Assembly (NCBI RefSeq): GCF_003576645.1
Contig: NC_044920.1
Coordinates: 12,709,433-12,773,432, forward strand
Source: Ipomoea triloba
Lineage: Eukaryota > Streptophyta > Magnoliopsida > Solanales > Convolvulaceae
Direction of reading: 5' to 3'
DNA: 64,000 nucleotides
Shown here: positions 1 through 12,307 of the stretch, piece by piece
Layout: every line of letters begins with the position of its first letter
Position numbering within the stretch: the first letter of the stretch is position 1
The notes under the pieces: model-generated
Database searches by the model: none
What the model saw: only the letters and a program-made list of their open reading frames with translations
Told to the model about the DNA's origin: nothing
Made by a program: the position numbers and the translations under genes

Positions 1-1786
1 ACAAGTCTATTCACCCTCCCCCCCGCCCCCCTCTAGACTTGTACCCCATCTCCTCGAGACCAACATGTGGCATAACCCTCTCCAATGGGTATGGTGGACC
101 GGTGGTGAAGGTGGATGATTGTATGGGGGTGGAGGATAATTATGTGTAAATAGGGGTAATGGGGTTGTTCTACGTTCACAAGTGTGAGGTAGGAGAGGTA
201 TCTATGACTCTTCTCTACGAGGTGGATACACGTAGGGAGGAGCATCATTGTACAACGGTTGATTCCTTGGATCCATTTCAAGAGGTTGAACCTACACATG
301 CAAGAATCAACAAGCAAAAGAGTGGCAACTAGAAGTAGTTGCTCTTGAGCGGTTAGGATAAACAATGTGTGAGCTCAATTGTCAAGTGAAGTGAAAAGTA
401 AAAATAAATAAATAAATAAATAAACAATGAAAAAAATGAAGAAGCAACCTAGAATTCTTGCCAATACACTTCAAGTAATGCACTCTAATCTACATTGTTT
501 GCCATCCCCGGCAACGACGTCATTTGGACAAGATGTTTTATAGCCGTGGATGGAAAGAAAGGTGGGAATGAAGATTCCTAGGAATGTCGTTCTCAAAGGA
601 TGACAACTTGGAGAGATTCAAGTGCGTGCAAATTACAAGCAATGTATTGACAAGAACTATCTAGGTGCACAAGTGGTAACATAGAGCATTGGTTGAAAGT
701 TGTAAAAGCATAAAAGTAAAGAAAATGTAATAAACAAGCAATCAAGTAAAACGGAGAATTGGATGGGAACTCTTGGTCTTATGCATTCTATGTCTAGGGT
801 GGAATTGATGAGGCATATGAATGACTACTTTGTGAGAACTAGCAACAAGTACTAAGCCATGAAAGACTTAGCCTCTTAGACATCTTCAAGTGCCTAAGGC
901 ATTCATCAAACACCTAGTCTACACTCTCCTTTCGGGCTTAGCCCTCTCAAATCAATGGCGGGAAAAACAAGTGAACAAGACTACATGAGACATCAATCTC
1001 TTGCAAGCCTCACTCTCTCTAACACCTAACCTATTGTGGCCACCAATAAAGCTAGGAACAATCAAAGTTCACTCACAACAAAGATATTTCTCCCATACAC
1101 CAAATCTCATCATTAAACAATTAAAGAACTAGAATGCATAATCAAAAGAGATTCCAATCCAATTCCTAGAATATCTAGCCACACCTCATCATTATAGATT
1201 GAAAACACAATGAATTGAAATCAAGATTGAAGATAGACAATGAAGATGGAAATTGAAGTGCAAAAAGTAAAGATGATACCAATTTCAATCCAAGAGTGAA
1301 GTCCAATCTACAAATTGAGGAAAGAATGCTCCAAGATCTCAACCATAGAGCTTTCTCTCACTAGAATTCAAGAAAAAAAATGTGTCTAAAAATGAATTGA
1401 TATAATGAATCCCGCCAAACAACAATTTAAACCAAGTGATCTGTCTCACGTACAAGCACCCATATGTGCGTACGCGTACACGCACGTGTCTCATTTTAAT
1501 CTCGGCCACTGCCACGATCATGATCCAGTCCACACCACTCGGCCTCCTGATGTGTGAGCCCATGTACTATCATGCACTCGTACATAGCACAGTTTCCATG
1601 TTCTTCTTCATTTGTCATTCTTTTTGTTTCCAATTACCTTCAAACACTAAAATGCCTTACAAGTGCTCCAATGTTAGTGCTCACATGAAAATATAGCAAT
1701 TAAACATACAATCCAACCCAAGAGGACCCAATTAATGTAATAAAGACCACTCAACCCTACAAAATAAGATGCATTGGCACTCATCA
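1..1786 (-). mobile_element. LTR retrotransposon, 5' part (gypsy-like, partial)
   Basis: Read on the minus strand, a sequence of about 1.25 kb from 1786 back to 534 starts TGATGAGTGCC and ends CTATAAAACA, the TG...CA form of an LTR. Ten bases beyond it, at 504-522, the minus strand carries TGACGTCGTTGCCGGGGAT, which matches the complement of the 3' end of plant tRNA-Asp with a few changes, so it reads as a primer-binding site. Plant Ty3/gypsy elements, Athila-like ones among them, often use tRNA-Asp; the clade is my inference. The internal region lies at 1-503 and leaves the window. A gag-like reading starts near 276 but has an in-frame stop within about 25 codons. The second LTR and the target duplication are outside the window, so the LTR limits are approximate. 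Confidence 0.5.
504..522 (-). other. Primer-binding site, tRNA-Asp type
   Basis: The plus strand reads like the CCA-proximal end of tRNA-Asp (ATCCCCGGCAACG followed by ACGTCA where the tRNA has GCGCCA). Its complement beside an LTR end is what primes minus-strand DNA synthesis in LTR retrotransposons. Confidence 0.6.
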
Positions 1787-2223
1787 AGCTCCAATCTCTG
1801 GCTATAAATACTGTTATCCAAGTTCAGGAAAATCATCAACTCAACTCAATCCTTCTCCATCCCTTGCAAAGCTTCAAAGCTTTTACAGAGAAAGAAAAAC
1901 TTGCATACCTATTATCTCTTTTGTTTTTAATCTTAAAGGCTTGTGTTGTAGTCTTCTAATCTTATAGCCTTCAAGATTAGTTAGCTGTTGCTAAATCCTA
2001 AGGAAGTAGGTAGTGGTTTAGACAGGTACTGAACCACTTTTACAGAGAAAGAAAAACTTGCATACCTATTATCTCTTTTGTTTTTAATCTTAATCTTAAA
2101 GGCTTGTGTTGTAGTCTTCTAATCTTATAGCCTTCAAGATTAGTTAGGTAGTGGTTTAGACAGGTTACTGTTAATCTTATAGCCTTCAAGATTAGTTAGG
2201 TAGTGGTTTAGACAGGTTACTGT
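1787..2223. repeat. Direct repeats beside a TATA-like motif
   Basis: A block starting CTTTTACAGAGAAAG at 1880 is repeated at 2037 (157-bp offset, with small indels). Inside it, a 52-bp unit starting AATCTTATAG at 2121 recurs at 2173. Upstream, CTATAAATA near 1801 followed by a CAACTCAACTC tract looks like a plant core promoter and leader, but no coding sequence follows, so promoter function is not supported. The repeats abut the SINE head at 2224. Confidence 0.6.
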
Positions 2224-2300
2224 TCCACTGAGGCTCGAACCCACCACCTCCCGTATAAAGAAAAGGGTTTGATGCCACTAGACCACAAGGTCCTTGGCAC
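2224..2300 (-). mobile_element. tRNA-derived SINE head
   Basis: On the minus strand there is an A box (GTGGTCTAGTGG, about 2275-2287) and a B box (GGGTTCGAGCC, 2232-2242), spaced as in a tRNA-type RNA polymerase III promoter. The stretch does not fold as a complete tRNA gene: no anticodon arm or acceptor pairing is seen. Related sequences lie at 30450-30621 and 60679-60806, so this is a dispersed SINE family. The 3' tail here is not clear because the adjoining direct repeats obscure it. Confidence 0.6.
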
Positions 2301-2979
2301 ACTGGTCGTTATCATTATACTTACACACAGCCTCTTGAATATCACTTGGACTCTTAGCACAAAATTTTTAATAACCTAATTCAATCCCCCTCCTAGGTTG
2401 TTTATTGGTTTTCAATAGTTGATTGGCTCAAATCAATAAAAGAACTTAACTTTGTCGTTACCAAGTCAACAGTTTGACCAATTTGGTTAGGTTGCCCCAC
2501 CTTGAACCTTTTTGATAAGTGGTGACTAGAAGTGTTGAAATAAATTTTCCACATTAAAGATAGTGAACAATAGACTTCATAGTTAAATTATATAATTGTA
2601 ATGAATAATTATATTCCCTAATTACCAAAGAGATATTTTTTAAAGTGGTTTTAAAAGAAAATTATAGATGGAGACAATTGTATGATAAATTGATTTACAG
2701 TGTGTCAAAGCAAATGTACTTGAGAATTACATCCCACTAAAGCACATATCATAAAAACTGCATGAATTGGTTCATTCTAATTCAAATATTGCTCTCAACT
2801 CTCTCCATTATCATACAATCAATCCAAGAAAAGTCAATTTATACAGAAAGGAAAAACCCAAGTCTAGGAACAGTGAAGATACACACACTCATAGGGGCTC
2901 TATTCACAAATAGAAAGAATCAAATCCTATATGGTATTTACACTCTGTCCTGTATGCACATTGATTGACAAACCATTCA
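2301..2979. other. Intergenic, no gene seen
   Basis: AT-rich spacer between the SINE and the 3' end of the POLLENLESS3-like gene. The part nearest 2980 probably holds that gene's 3' UTR (minus strand). The small open frame at 2762-2968 has no recognisable family. Confidence 0.5.
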
Positions 2980-5266
2980 TCAAAACCTTGGACTGTCTGG
3001 AGTTATATCCTGGAAGACTTGCAGTCTGTTCCTTCGCTTTAGTAGTCTAAGAGGAGTTTGGATGGTTAAGTCCCCCCCTTCAGGTGGAACCAACTTAACA
3101 ATCTCAAAATTCAACTGTGTGTGGAATGAAGAAGATGGCCATGTCTCTATTCCATCTGTACTTTGTTCAGGTTGAGTATAGTATCCACCATTGAGATCTA
3201 ATGTTTCAAGACTTTGGCTTATATTCTCTGCTAGATTCTTTAGACTAGGGATCTCTCGAATTACATTGCAGTCAGCATTTTCGTCATTGAACTCCTCGTC
3301 GTCGTCTCTAAGCTCTTGACTGTTAGAGGACTTGTTGCTTTGAGTTTCGAAAGATTGCATGTCTTCTTGCTCATCTTCTTCTTCGACCATATCAGCCCAA
3401 CTCTTCTTATTTTGTTGTTTCTCATTATTGGCAGATTTCTCAGTTCCTATGAGATTGAGATGTTCGGTTGTGTCAAGCAATTCAGAATTCTGTTTCAAGA
3501 AATGAGGTGCACTTGAAAAATCAACAGTTGGTGATTCTTCTTCTAAGGCAAAACTAATTGACTCCATAAATTTCTTCTTGTTATTTTGCAACGAGTAGTA
3601 GTCTCTTCTCCATTTCTCATCATGAATCATCTTTGGCAATGTAGATTGAGTTTTCATAACATTGCAATTTTTCCAGTGACCCAAATCAGATCTCAGCAGC
3701 TTCTCATTAGTAGAAGGTGGTGGTAGAAAGATGCAAGTAGTATTATTATTGCTTTCAAATGACAATTTTCTGCTAGTTCTGGACCATCCTCCTTTCTTCT
3801 GATGGCCATTATTATTGAATGATGACCATGCAGCAGCACATCTTCTTGGTTGCGTAAAGGGTCCTCCTCCCGGGGATTCTAGATGTCCACCGCCATATTT
3901 TCTCCAGCAAGAAACAGAATCTCTCTTCAATTTATCAACGGTTAAAAGCCGTACAACAGTCCCTCCTTTGCTGTCAGATTCAACATCTAATGTACTAGTG
4001 GAGGATGTTCTTCCTTTACAAATCTCTCCTCCCGCCACCATACTACCGTTCTGTGACTCAAATTCAGCAAGCATTTCCATGGCTCGTTCTAGGGACTTGT
4101 GACACGAGTCATCCATCTCCCTATAATCAGATGAAGCCCTTATGGATTGAAGCAGAAACTTCGCCTCAGCAATCTTATTCATGTGCATCAAGCAGATTGC
4201 AAGATTGCACTGCTTATTCTTATCTGGCTCAAGGGAAAGAGCTTTTCTGCAACAAAATATAATACCCAAATTGTAATTTTTTTTTTTTTTTTTAGCATTG
4301 CCACTAAAAGTTTTGCAAGCATGGAGTCAATTCTACATACCTGTAATTCTCTTCGGCTGATTTATAATTCTTCAAATGCATGTGTGCCCAGGCCAAGTTA
4401 CCTAGCAATCTGCATTTTGAATGATACTGAGTTGAAGTGAAAAGCAGAAAACTAAGTTGAAATTAAGCCAAAGCAGATAGATAAACATACCTTGAGTACT
4501 CTTTCTCAAGTGTGATTTCAACCTTTTTGCCCTGAGATCTAGCTGTCTTAGTCTTCTTCCCACCAAAAGCTATGCCCTCTTCAATGTTCTTAAGTTTATG
4601 TTCAATCATTTCAATTTCCTCTTCGATTCTACCCGATCTCTGAAACAATTAATATGACCCCCAGCCCCATGAGGCAAGGCAAGAACACCAAAATGAAACC
4701 ATAATTTGAGAATTAGGTTACCTTGTAGAGTTCAATCAATATATTGTCAATGGATTCCTGTGAGTCTGTAGGGCTAAGATGGCGAAAAGACTTGATTGCT
4801 TCAATGGCTTCATCTGAACGGTTGAGCTGTTTCATCACAATAGCCATGTCTTTAAGAGCACTATCAACTCGATCACCAGAATTTATAGCTGCCCAGAACA
4901 GCGAAACTGCCCGGCTTGGATCCTTTTCGATTAACTGCCCATCATATTATATTCTTGATTTCATAAGATTTTCAAGGAATCAAGAAATAACTGAATAATA
5001 CACAGAATTCTGGAAAATTTAAAGAATTGATATGATATTCAACATGGAGGAATTCATCAAACTCGATCAAGAACACTGACCTGAACATGTTTAGCCCGGA
5101 CATAGGGAGAATCGCCGGCGGGTACTTTGTGAATGACGTGAAAGAGATCCTGTTTGCCGGCGCTGTGAGGACGAGGCGGCTTACACTGAGAGGCCGGCAC
5201 CGGCGAACCACTTAACTTGAGCGGCTGCGGCGTAAAGAAACCCCTTGGATTCTCGTTAGCCAACAT
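2980..5266 (-). CDS. POLLENLESS3/MS5/TDM1-like TPR protein
   Basis: Five coding exons on the minus strand: 5081-5266, 4722-4934, 4491-4639, 4341-4409 and 2980-4246. All introns are GT-AG and phases match, giving 627 aa. The core has the family's signature: HVIHKVPAGDSPYVRAKHVQ (residues 43-62) runs into LIEKDPSRAVSLFWAAINSG, then TPR helices with GDRVDSALKDMA and KTARSQGKK, to about residue 250. The family includes Arabidopsis MS5/TDM1, needed for exit from meiosis II, and the shorter SDI1/SDI2 sulfur-deficiency proteins. The long acidic, Ser/Asn-rich C-terminal exon ending RLQVFQDITPDSPRF favours the POLLENLESS3-like branch over SDI. A Thr-Pro lies at residues 12-13. The start is the first ATG of the conserved N-terminal exon. 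Nothing looks broken. Exact orthology cannot be fixed without a tree. Confidence 0.9.
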
Positions 5267-7906
5267 CTCTAGTCCTCGCCGGATTCTCTAACCCAAAGAG
5301 AGAGTAAGTTTACTGAATTCTTGGAGACCCTTTTCAATGGGGTAATGATTGCAAAATCACTGTTGAAGAAACATACAAAATGTTCAGAAAGTCGCCTTTT
5401 TCCTCTCGCCGGAAAATTTCAGAAGAGAAAATTGGAGAAAACCAACTGAAAGGCAATAGCCGTTGTATATGTATCCGTTGGGAAACAACTTCGCGAAGCG
5501 ATGGGACGCGTAGCTTAGACGCGCTCTCCTTTTGTTGTTTCTAACTAGCTAGCTACCTAAAATTTTATCTATTCTAAAATTTTTAAATAATAATCCACTT
5601 AACAATGTGAACTACAAGTTTGTTACCCTTCTGATGCAAATGCAGTGGTATGCTTTAACAAGTACCTAGCGGATCCAAGATTGATATCAGTCCTCGTTAG
5701 TTCTTTTTTTTGAAAACATCCTCGTTAGTTCTGAAGCGCTTCGGATGTACTCATCATATTGTTGCTAGATATTGGTAAACAGTAAAGCGCATATAGATCT
5801 AGAGTGAAATTGAAAGCTCGCATGTTTTGCTCAATTTAATTATTTGAAGGTTCCCAAGGTAATTTGTGACTTTCAACCTATTGAATTACAGCGATGCTAG
5901 AGACTTTGTTGCCTTTAATATGATTTTGTTTTGTATTGTTTTTTTTTAATCTGGTCTTCATGGAGAGTTCATTGGCGACTTTAATAGCAGTTTTTGATGC
6001 CATTCAATAGTGGGTCAAGTCGTGGTTTCCCTCTTCGTCGACAAGCTTGCCGATGCTTCTATAGCCTATCCCCTAAGCCAAGTGAGTACATAGACTTCCA
6101 TCATCAACAACAACGGATTTTTCTCCAGCAGCAATGGTTGTGAAGATGGTAGTGACATGCTGAACCAAATGTCCGATGGCATCTCCACTTTCAATGATAG
6201 TAGTTGTAGTGACATCGATTTTGTAGGGATTTTCTGACGATGTCCCTTCCGAGCAATATAGTTACTTCTCCAATGATAGTCTCCGGTGACAAGAGTTCAA
6301 AAAATGGTGGAATGCAACCTAGAAAACTAATTTCTAGTAGCTCCAGTCTGTTCTTAGTGTTCGATCGCATCTTCAGCGTACTAAGATTTCTTTGATCATT
6401 TCAGAAGGTGAGAGTCCAAACAATGGTGGAGCATATCCCAAAAGATCGATTCTAGCAGTTTCATTTCCAATGTCTTTAATCTCTATAGGGTTCATTCTTT
6501 GAGCATACGTTGTATATAACATGAATTTTGCATGTTCAAGATTAAATAAAAAATATATATCACAATTATAATTTGAGATTTTACTGTTTCTTGAATACAA
6601 TAAGATCATTTAGTTTACTGGAATTTATCATTCAATTTCACTTACTGTTTCACGATCTTATTAACCTATTAATAATTCAGATAGTTAAATATGCAACTAA
6701 TGTAAATTAAATGACAAAGAAACGCAATCAACACAGAATTTGTTGACCCAATTCGATGCAACCAACATCTACACCTTGGGGACCACCATCGGTGAATCCA
6801 ATCCGCTATATCAAGTAGTATTCAAACAAACGGTAAGAGGAACGATATGACCAGTATGTGATACACCTCATACTATACAGTACCCACTCTATAAACACCA
6901 TAGACGGATTGATGAAGTTCGGTGATCTTCACAACAACTATCGAATTTCCTAATTCACCTATCGTTACACCATTGCTAACATAGAATACAGTCTAAAGAT
7001 GTGATAAAATCACACAAGTGTGTTTCTCTCAAGATCAGTTTAGATCAATGTTGAAGATGAATATCTTGAGAAAGAAAATTAGAGAATAACTTGAATCTGA
7101 AATCCTTTTAGAGAGGAAATTTTCAATAAAAGTGATTTCTTATATTTCAACAACCAAAAATCAACTCTCTTCAGGTAATACTGTGATCATATATGGTGAG
7201 AAGGGTCTAGATATTTCCAAGTAAATCTAATTTTCCCTTTCACCCTTGAGGCTAGTGTTAGAGATCTCGTTCATTGACCATTAGATCTCCCAACGGACTT
7301 ATACATTCGTGTAAATTGACTCAAGACGGTTATATCCTTGCTAGTTGTAAAATGGACGCATGTGATAGACTTCAAACACTGGTGATAATATCAACTGTAC
7401 TTAGTTCTAGGTTCAAATAAAATAGAGTATTATCCCAACATAGCTTTCAATGCAAGGATAGAGATGGATCAAAATACCTTATTAGACCTCACGTGAAACC
7501 CTTAGTTCCGAATCCTCAAAGACTTAAGAAGAATCCCGTTGTAGCTTCAAGTACCTTTGATGATTCAATCTTCAATCAACTAGAGTCCGATCTAGTTTCC
7601 TTCAATTAAAGAATGATTCCACAAACCTAAATCTAAAGTTGAAGAGAGGAAGAATGATTCGAGTCCACGAATCAATTGCTAGTTGAGTCCACGAGCTAGC
7701 CACTAATTGAGTCCACAATTAGCAATAAGGTTTCTTACACAAGTGTACAAAAAGACTAAAGAATTTTATTGAATGAAAAGTTGTCTTAAATCTTTTATGT
7801 TCATGCTTTATTCATAGGTAGAGGGGCAGCATTGTTGTCCTAAATACAATGAGAAACAGAGTCCTACACCTAATCTATAAATGCAAGTAAAAACAGTCCT
7901 ATTTAG
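5267..7906. other. Intergenic; unclassified repeat-like DNA
   Basis: 5267-5500 is the expected leader and promoter of the POLLENLESS3-like gene (minus strand). From about 5500 to 6650 no gene is seen; 6000-6350 has coding-like GC content but no long frame and no family I recognise. From about 6716 to 7000 the sequence (ACCCAATTCGATGCAACC, then CACCATCGGTGAATCC) resembles old plant retroelement leader sequence, which I cannot classify. Near 7660-7720 the phrase GAGTCCACGA recurs three times with variation. Confidence 0.4.
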
Positions 7907-7920
7907 AAAGGAAATTAAGG
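7907..7920. repeat. Target-site duplication of the LINE (left)
   Basis: AAAGGAAATTAAGG here matches the bases directly after the poly(A) tail at 18970-18983. The certain part is the 11-bp GGAAATTAAGG (7910-7920 and 18973-18983). The three leading A's could belong to the tail. Variable-length duplications with a poly(A) end are typical of LINE insertion. Confidence 0.85.
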
Positions 7921-8061
7921 TGTTATCTCCAGAGACTAATTTAAAAAAAACAAAATGAAAGTTCATTTTTGGGTGCCTCACACTCTTGTCACACCATATC
8001 ACAAATTCTAATCTCTAAAACGAGTTATGTCTATATAAGAATGTAATACTAAGGAAAAAGA

Positions 8062-9771
8062 ATGCAGCTCGTGTCTGAAACGCTCTCAGAGTTAACAACG
8101 CCGATGGCGACCACACGGTCGCCGGAGGACCAAGATTTACTAGAAAGAAGTACCAAGAAATCTAAGCGAGGAAGGGAGACAAAGAACAGAACCGAAGCGT
8201 CACCGGAAGTCGAGATGGTTCAGGAAACCCCAAACTCAGCCGGATTGAAATCGCCGGAATCGGCCCAATGGAGAACCCCAGCGGCGACGCCAAATCATGC
8301 ATGGCACCAAGAACAACCTCAAGAGCGTCCAGAAGAAGAACCGGTCTTAGATGAGGAAGTTATGAATGAGGATGAAGCAGATCCGATGTGCCCTGTTATT
8401 CCCATTACGAAGGAGGAAAAGGAGAGACTTCGCCGGCCGTGGAAAAGATCGCTCATCATCAAGGTTCTTGGCCGAAGAGTGACTTACTCATACTTGCGGC
8501 AAAGATTGCTCAAGATGTGGAAACCGGAGGCTACTTTCGAATTGATAACACTGGATTCGGATTTTTTCTTGGCGAAATTCGAAGCACTCCACGACTATGA
8601 GTTCGCCAAATTCGAAGGACCATGGATGATTATGGATCACTATCTGGTGGTTCAAGAATGGAAACCTAACTTCGACCCAAGGGATGATAAACCAAGTAAG
8701 TTACTAGCCTAGGTTCGGTTTCCGGCTCTGCCGGTAGAATATTTCGATGATGATTTTCTGGTAAAGATTGGCAAGAATGCAGGTAGACCGATTAAAGTAG
8801 ACACTACTACTAGTCTAGTTTCGAAAGGCAGTTTTGCTAGAGTCTGTGTGGAAGTCGATATCTCAAAAACTTTAATTTCAAAGTTCACCCTTGAACAAAA
8901 GGTCTGGCCAATTGTGTATGAAGGTTTACATTTGGTATGCTTTAGTTGTGGATTATATGGGCACAGGGCAAAACAATGTGGGAAGGACTCCCCAATGGCA
9001 CCACAGGTTCCGGTGGAGGTGGATGCCCCCATTCAGAACAGAGGGGTACAGCCAGAGACTCGAAACGTTTTCACGCACCAACGCCAATCTGCTGCCCACC
9101 AGTTCAAGGATAACTTTGGTCCTTGGATGTTGGTTTCAAGAAAAGAGATAAGAGGGAGAGGTAGAGGTGGCGGTCCAAATTCAGGGTACCATCCGACAAG
9201 GAATACTTTGTATACCCCAAGGTTCCCGCAAGGAGGAGTTGATACGCAATCGCGCTTCGCGCTACTAGAAGGACTAGAGGAGGAGGGCCAGGTACCCGGG
9301 CAGGGAGGAATAGTTACTGGAACAACTCCCATTAGCTCAAAGGAGAATCTTCCTAGGATCATAACCAATCAACGCTAGAAGCAAACGTATGACCACCAAT
9401 TCTCATTTGGGATTCAACAGCAATATAATGCCCAAGCAGGTCAACATGCTCGATATATTCCACCTCATAGAGGAGGGTCCAATTTGAGAGGTGGCAGAGG
9501 CGGGACCTCAAGACAAGCGGCGGCCGAAATACAACATACAGTAGTACGGGGTTATAACAAAGGAAAGAGTATTGTAAGTTCAGTAGTCGGTGCGGGGACA
9601 GACCAGCCGGAATGTTCGCACATTGTACCAGACAATACTTTACTGGGAGATCCACCAGACATCCCTGCAATCTTTGATGTTCGGAATGAACCTCCCGTTG
9701 AGGCGATGGAGGGCTTAGAGAGTAATCCTGGTCAATATGACCACGAGGCCAATGGCCACATGCGCCCATGA
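8062..9771 (+). pseudogene. LINE ORF1 (RNA-binding, DUF4283-like plus zinc knuckle)
   Basis: One reading frame from ATG 8062 to TGA 9769-9771, broken by two in-frame TAG codons (8710-8712 and 9376-9378). The N-terminal half is charged and low-complexity. The middle (RRVTYSYLRQRLLKMWKP, then FEGPWMIMDHYLVVQEWKP) resembles the DUF4283 domain of plant LINE ORF1 proteins. After the first stop comes a perfect CCHC knuckle, CFSCGLYGHRAKQC, followed by an RGG/RGR-rich tail. The intact product would bind LINE RNA. The stop at 8710 separates the DUF4283-like part from the knuckle. Confidence 0.88.
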
Positions 9772-11618
9772 GCGCTTGTTGTTTGGTTATTTATTTTTAA
9801 TATGATATGTTTGATATGGAACTACCAGGGTGCGGCATCAAATTCGTTTCGCCGCACTCTGAAGAATTATACTCGAATGTTTAACCCTTCTATTGTTTGT
9901 CTGTTAGAACCTAGAGTGTCAGGAGATCAAGCTAACAGGATTTGCTCTAGCTTTGGATTCGAAGATTGGGTTCGTGTGGAAGCAGTAGGATTCTCGGGTG
10001 GCATCTGGGTCCACTGGAATCCAACAGTTAATGTTACTGTGATAAAAACTCACCCGCAATTTGTCATTTTGCAGGTTAATGATGGGAGAACCAATCCCTG
10101 GATGTTAACAGTTGTATACAGCAGTCCTAGTCTCATGCTGCGCAGAAGTCTCTTTACAGATCTACGCCTGCAAGATTTTGGCCCTCACAATCAATAGCTC
10201 ACAATTGGAGATTTCAACTCAGTCACAGGCCCCAATGAGGTCAGCAACCCCGATGTTTTTAACCAAGCCAGAAGCACAGATTTTAATGAATGGATTTTCT
10301 GGGAGGGTTTAATGGATTTAAACTACCGGGGATCAACGTTTATCTGGGCAAGAGGGGTGAACACTCAGTTCTATAAAGCTGCAAGACTAGACCGTGCCCT
10401 TGGAAACTCAGAATGGATGCTTCGTTTCCCAGATGCTATGTTAGAACATCTCCCGATGATGGATTCAGACCACACCCCATTACTTCTAAACACAAATCCA
10501 AGTGAAAATCATGGGGGTAGGAAGAAGTTTAGGTTTAATGCTGCACGGACCACCCACAACAAGTTCTTTGAACAAATACAGGATATATGGGAAGCAGAAG
10601 ATGAGCTGGAATTAAACAACAGGCGTATGGCGGAAGCCCTGACTAACTGGAACAAGGAAACATTTGGGAACATATTTCAAAGAAAAAAAAAGAATGTTGG
10701 CCAGATTAAGAGGGATTCAACGCTCTTTAGCCTAGCACATGAGGTCTGATCTTATTAAACTCGAAAGGAAACTCCAGAAGGAATTAGAAGTCACACTTCA
10801 TCAAGAAGAATTGTTATGGTATCAACGGTCAAGGGAGGAGTGGATTACATCGGGGGATCGAAACACAAGGTTCTACCATCTAGCTACACTGACCAAAAAA
10901 GGTGCGGTTAAGAGAGGTAGTCTGAAGAAGGAGGATGGAAGTTGGATCACAGAGGACCATCAGATAATCGAACACATACAAAATCAGTTTAGTAAGCTAT
11001 TTACTGATGAGCAGATTTCGCAACCACAGCAACAGATGTGCAGCCAGTTCCCGGTTCTTAGTAATGAAGAGTGGCAGGAGATAAACAGTCCCTTCACACT
11101 AGAGGAAATTAGGAAGGCGTTGTTTGATATGGAACCAACCAAGGCACCAGGACCGGATGGATTTACCGCAATGTTCTATCAAAAAGCTTGGGGTGTAGTT
11201 GGAAAATCACTCATAAAGTTTGCAATGAATTTTTTCAAAGAAGGGACGCTGCCAGTTGAGTGCAATGATACGCTAATCTGCCTGATTCCCAAAGTCCCTA
11301 AACTAGAAACGGTCAATCAATTATGGCCTATTGGGTTATGTAATGTCGCATATAAATTGATAATCAAGGTGATGGCATCAAGATTACAAAAGGGGCTCAC
11401 AAAGCTTATTGGTCCATACCAATCAAGCTTTATTCCGGAACGACAAATTTCGGACAATATCCTTGTGTTTCAAGAAGTCTTGAATTCAATGAGGATTAAA
11501 CAAGGTTCAACGGGCTGGATGGTGATGAAAATAGACTTGGAAAAGGCGTATGATAGATTGTCGTGGAAATTTATTAACAATACTCTTAATGATGCAGGTT
11601 TCAACGACACTTGGAGGA

Positions 11619-11800
11619 TGTTGAGATTCACTGTATTCTTATGTGCTTTTATTAGTTTTTATTTGCTTTTATTAGTATTTATTTCCTAGATAACTGTTAG
11701 TATCCCTAGGTGCTGTTAGTATTCTTCTACAGCCTATATATATTGTTGTCAATGATTGTTTGTAGAAAGTTCTAACGAATATATCTCTTCTTCTTCAACA
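11619..11800 (+). repeat. 5' LTR of the nested copia element
   Basis: 182 bp, TGTTG...CAACA. CTATATATATTG (about 11731) may be the TATA box of its promoter. It differs from the 3' LTR by four substitutions. Confidence 0.95.
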
Positions 11801-11813
11801 TGGTATCAGAGCC
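11801..11813 (+). other. Primer-binding site, initiator tRNA-Met
   Basis: TGGTATCAGAGCC directly after the LTR. This is the standard plant copia site, complementary to the 3' end of initiator tRNA-Met. Confidence 0.95.
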
Positions 11814-12067
11814 ACCTCCTGTGGCCTGATTTCTTTTTTCCTCCTTCGCATGAACAGTATGAACAGTAGCAGTACTGTTCATCAAACCCAAAACAAAATT
11901 TCCAGACTTTTTTTTTACAAAATCTGAAGAGCCAACTCCAGTCTAGAGATTTTCCAGTCTGGTTCACGACTCTCCCCTGACTGCCTGATTTTCCGGCGAG
12001 GATTTCCAGTCTGGTTGGTGTCCCTCCCCTGCCTCGTCTGGTAATATCTTTCCTTTTTTTTTCAACC

Positions 12068-12307
12068 ATGTCTTCAACTGGAACTGGTGAAACCTTTTTT
12101 TTTTCAACCATGTCTTCAACTGGAACTGGTGAAACCTCTGGCAGTGTTGAAAATGCTTTCCCTAGCTCAGGTGAAACCTCTGGCAGTGTTGAAAATGCTT
12201 TCCCTAGCTCAGTTTTTGTGCCTGGCAGTGTTGAAAATGCTTTCCCTAGCTCAGTTTTTGTGCCTAACTGTGTTGAAAATGCTTTCCCTAGCTCAGTTTT
12301 TGTGCCT
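12068..12307 (+). repeat. 42-bp tandem duplications in the gag start
   Basis: The ATG-containing segment at 12068 recurs at 12110. A unit starting GGTGAAACC at 12128 recurs at 12170. A unit starting GGCAGTGTTG at 12182 recurs at 12224 and, with a changed start, at 12266. Every step is exactly 42 bp, so 14 codons are added each time without breaking the frame. Confidence 0.95.

Noticed and set aside
2224..2300. tRNA gene
   Set aside because: The A and B boxes are present but no cloverleaf or acceptor stem is seen; relatives elsewhere show it is a SINE.
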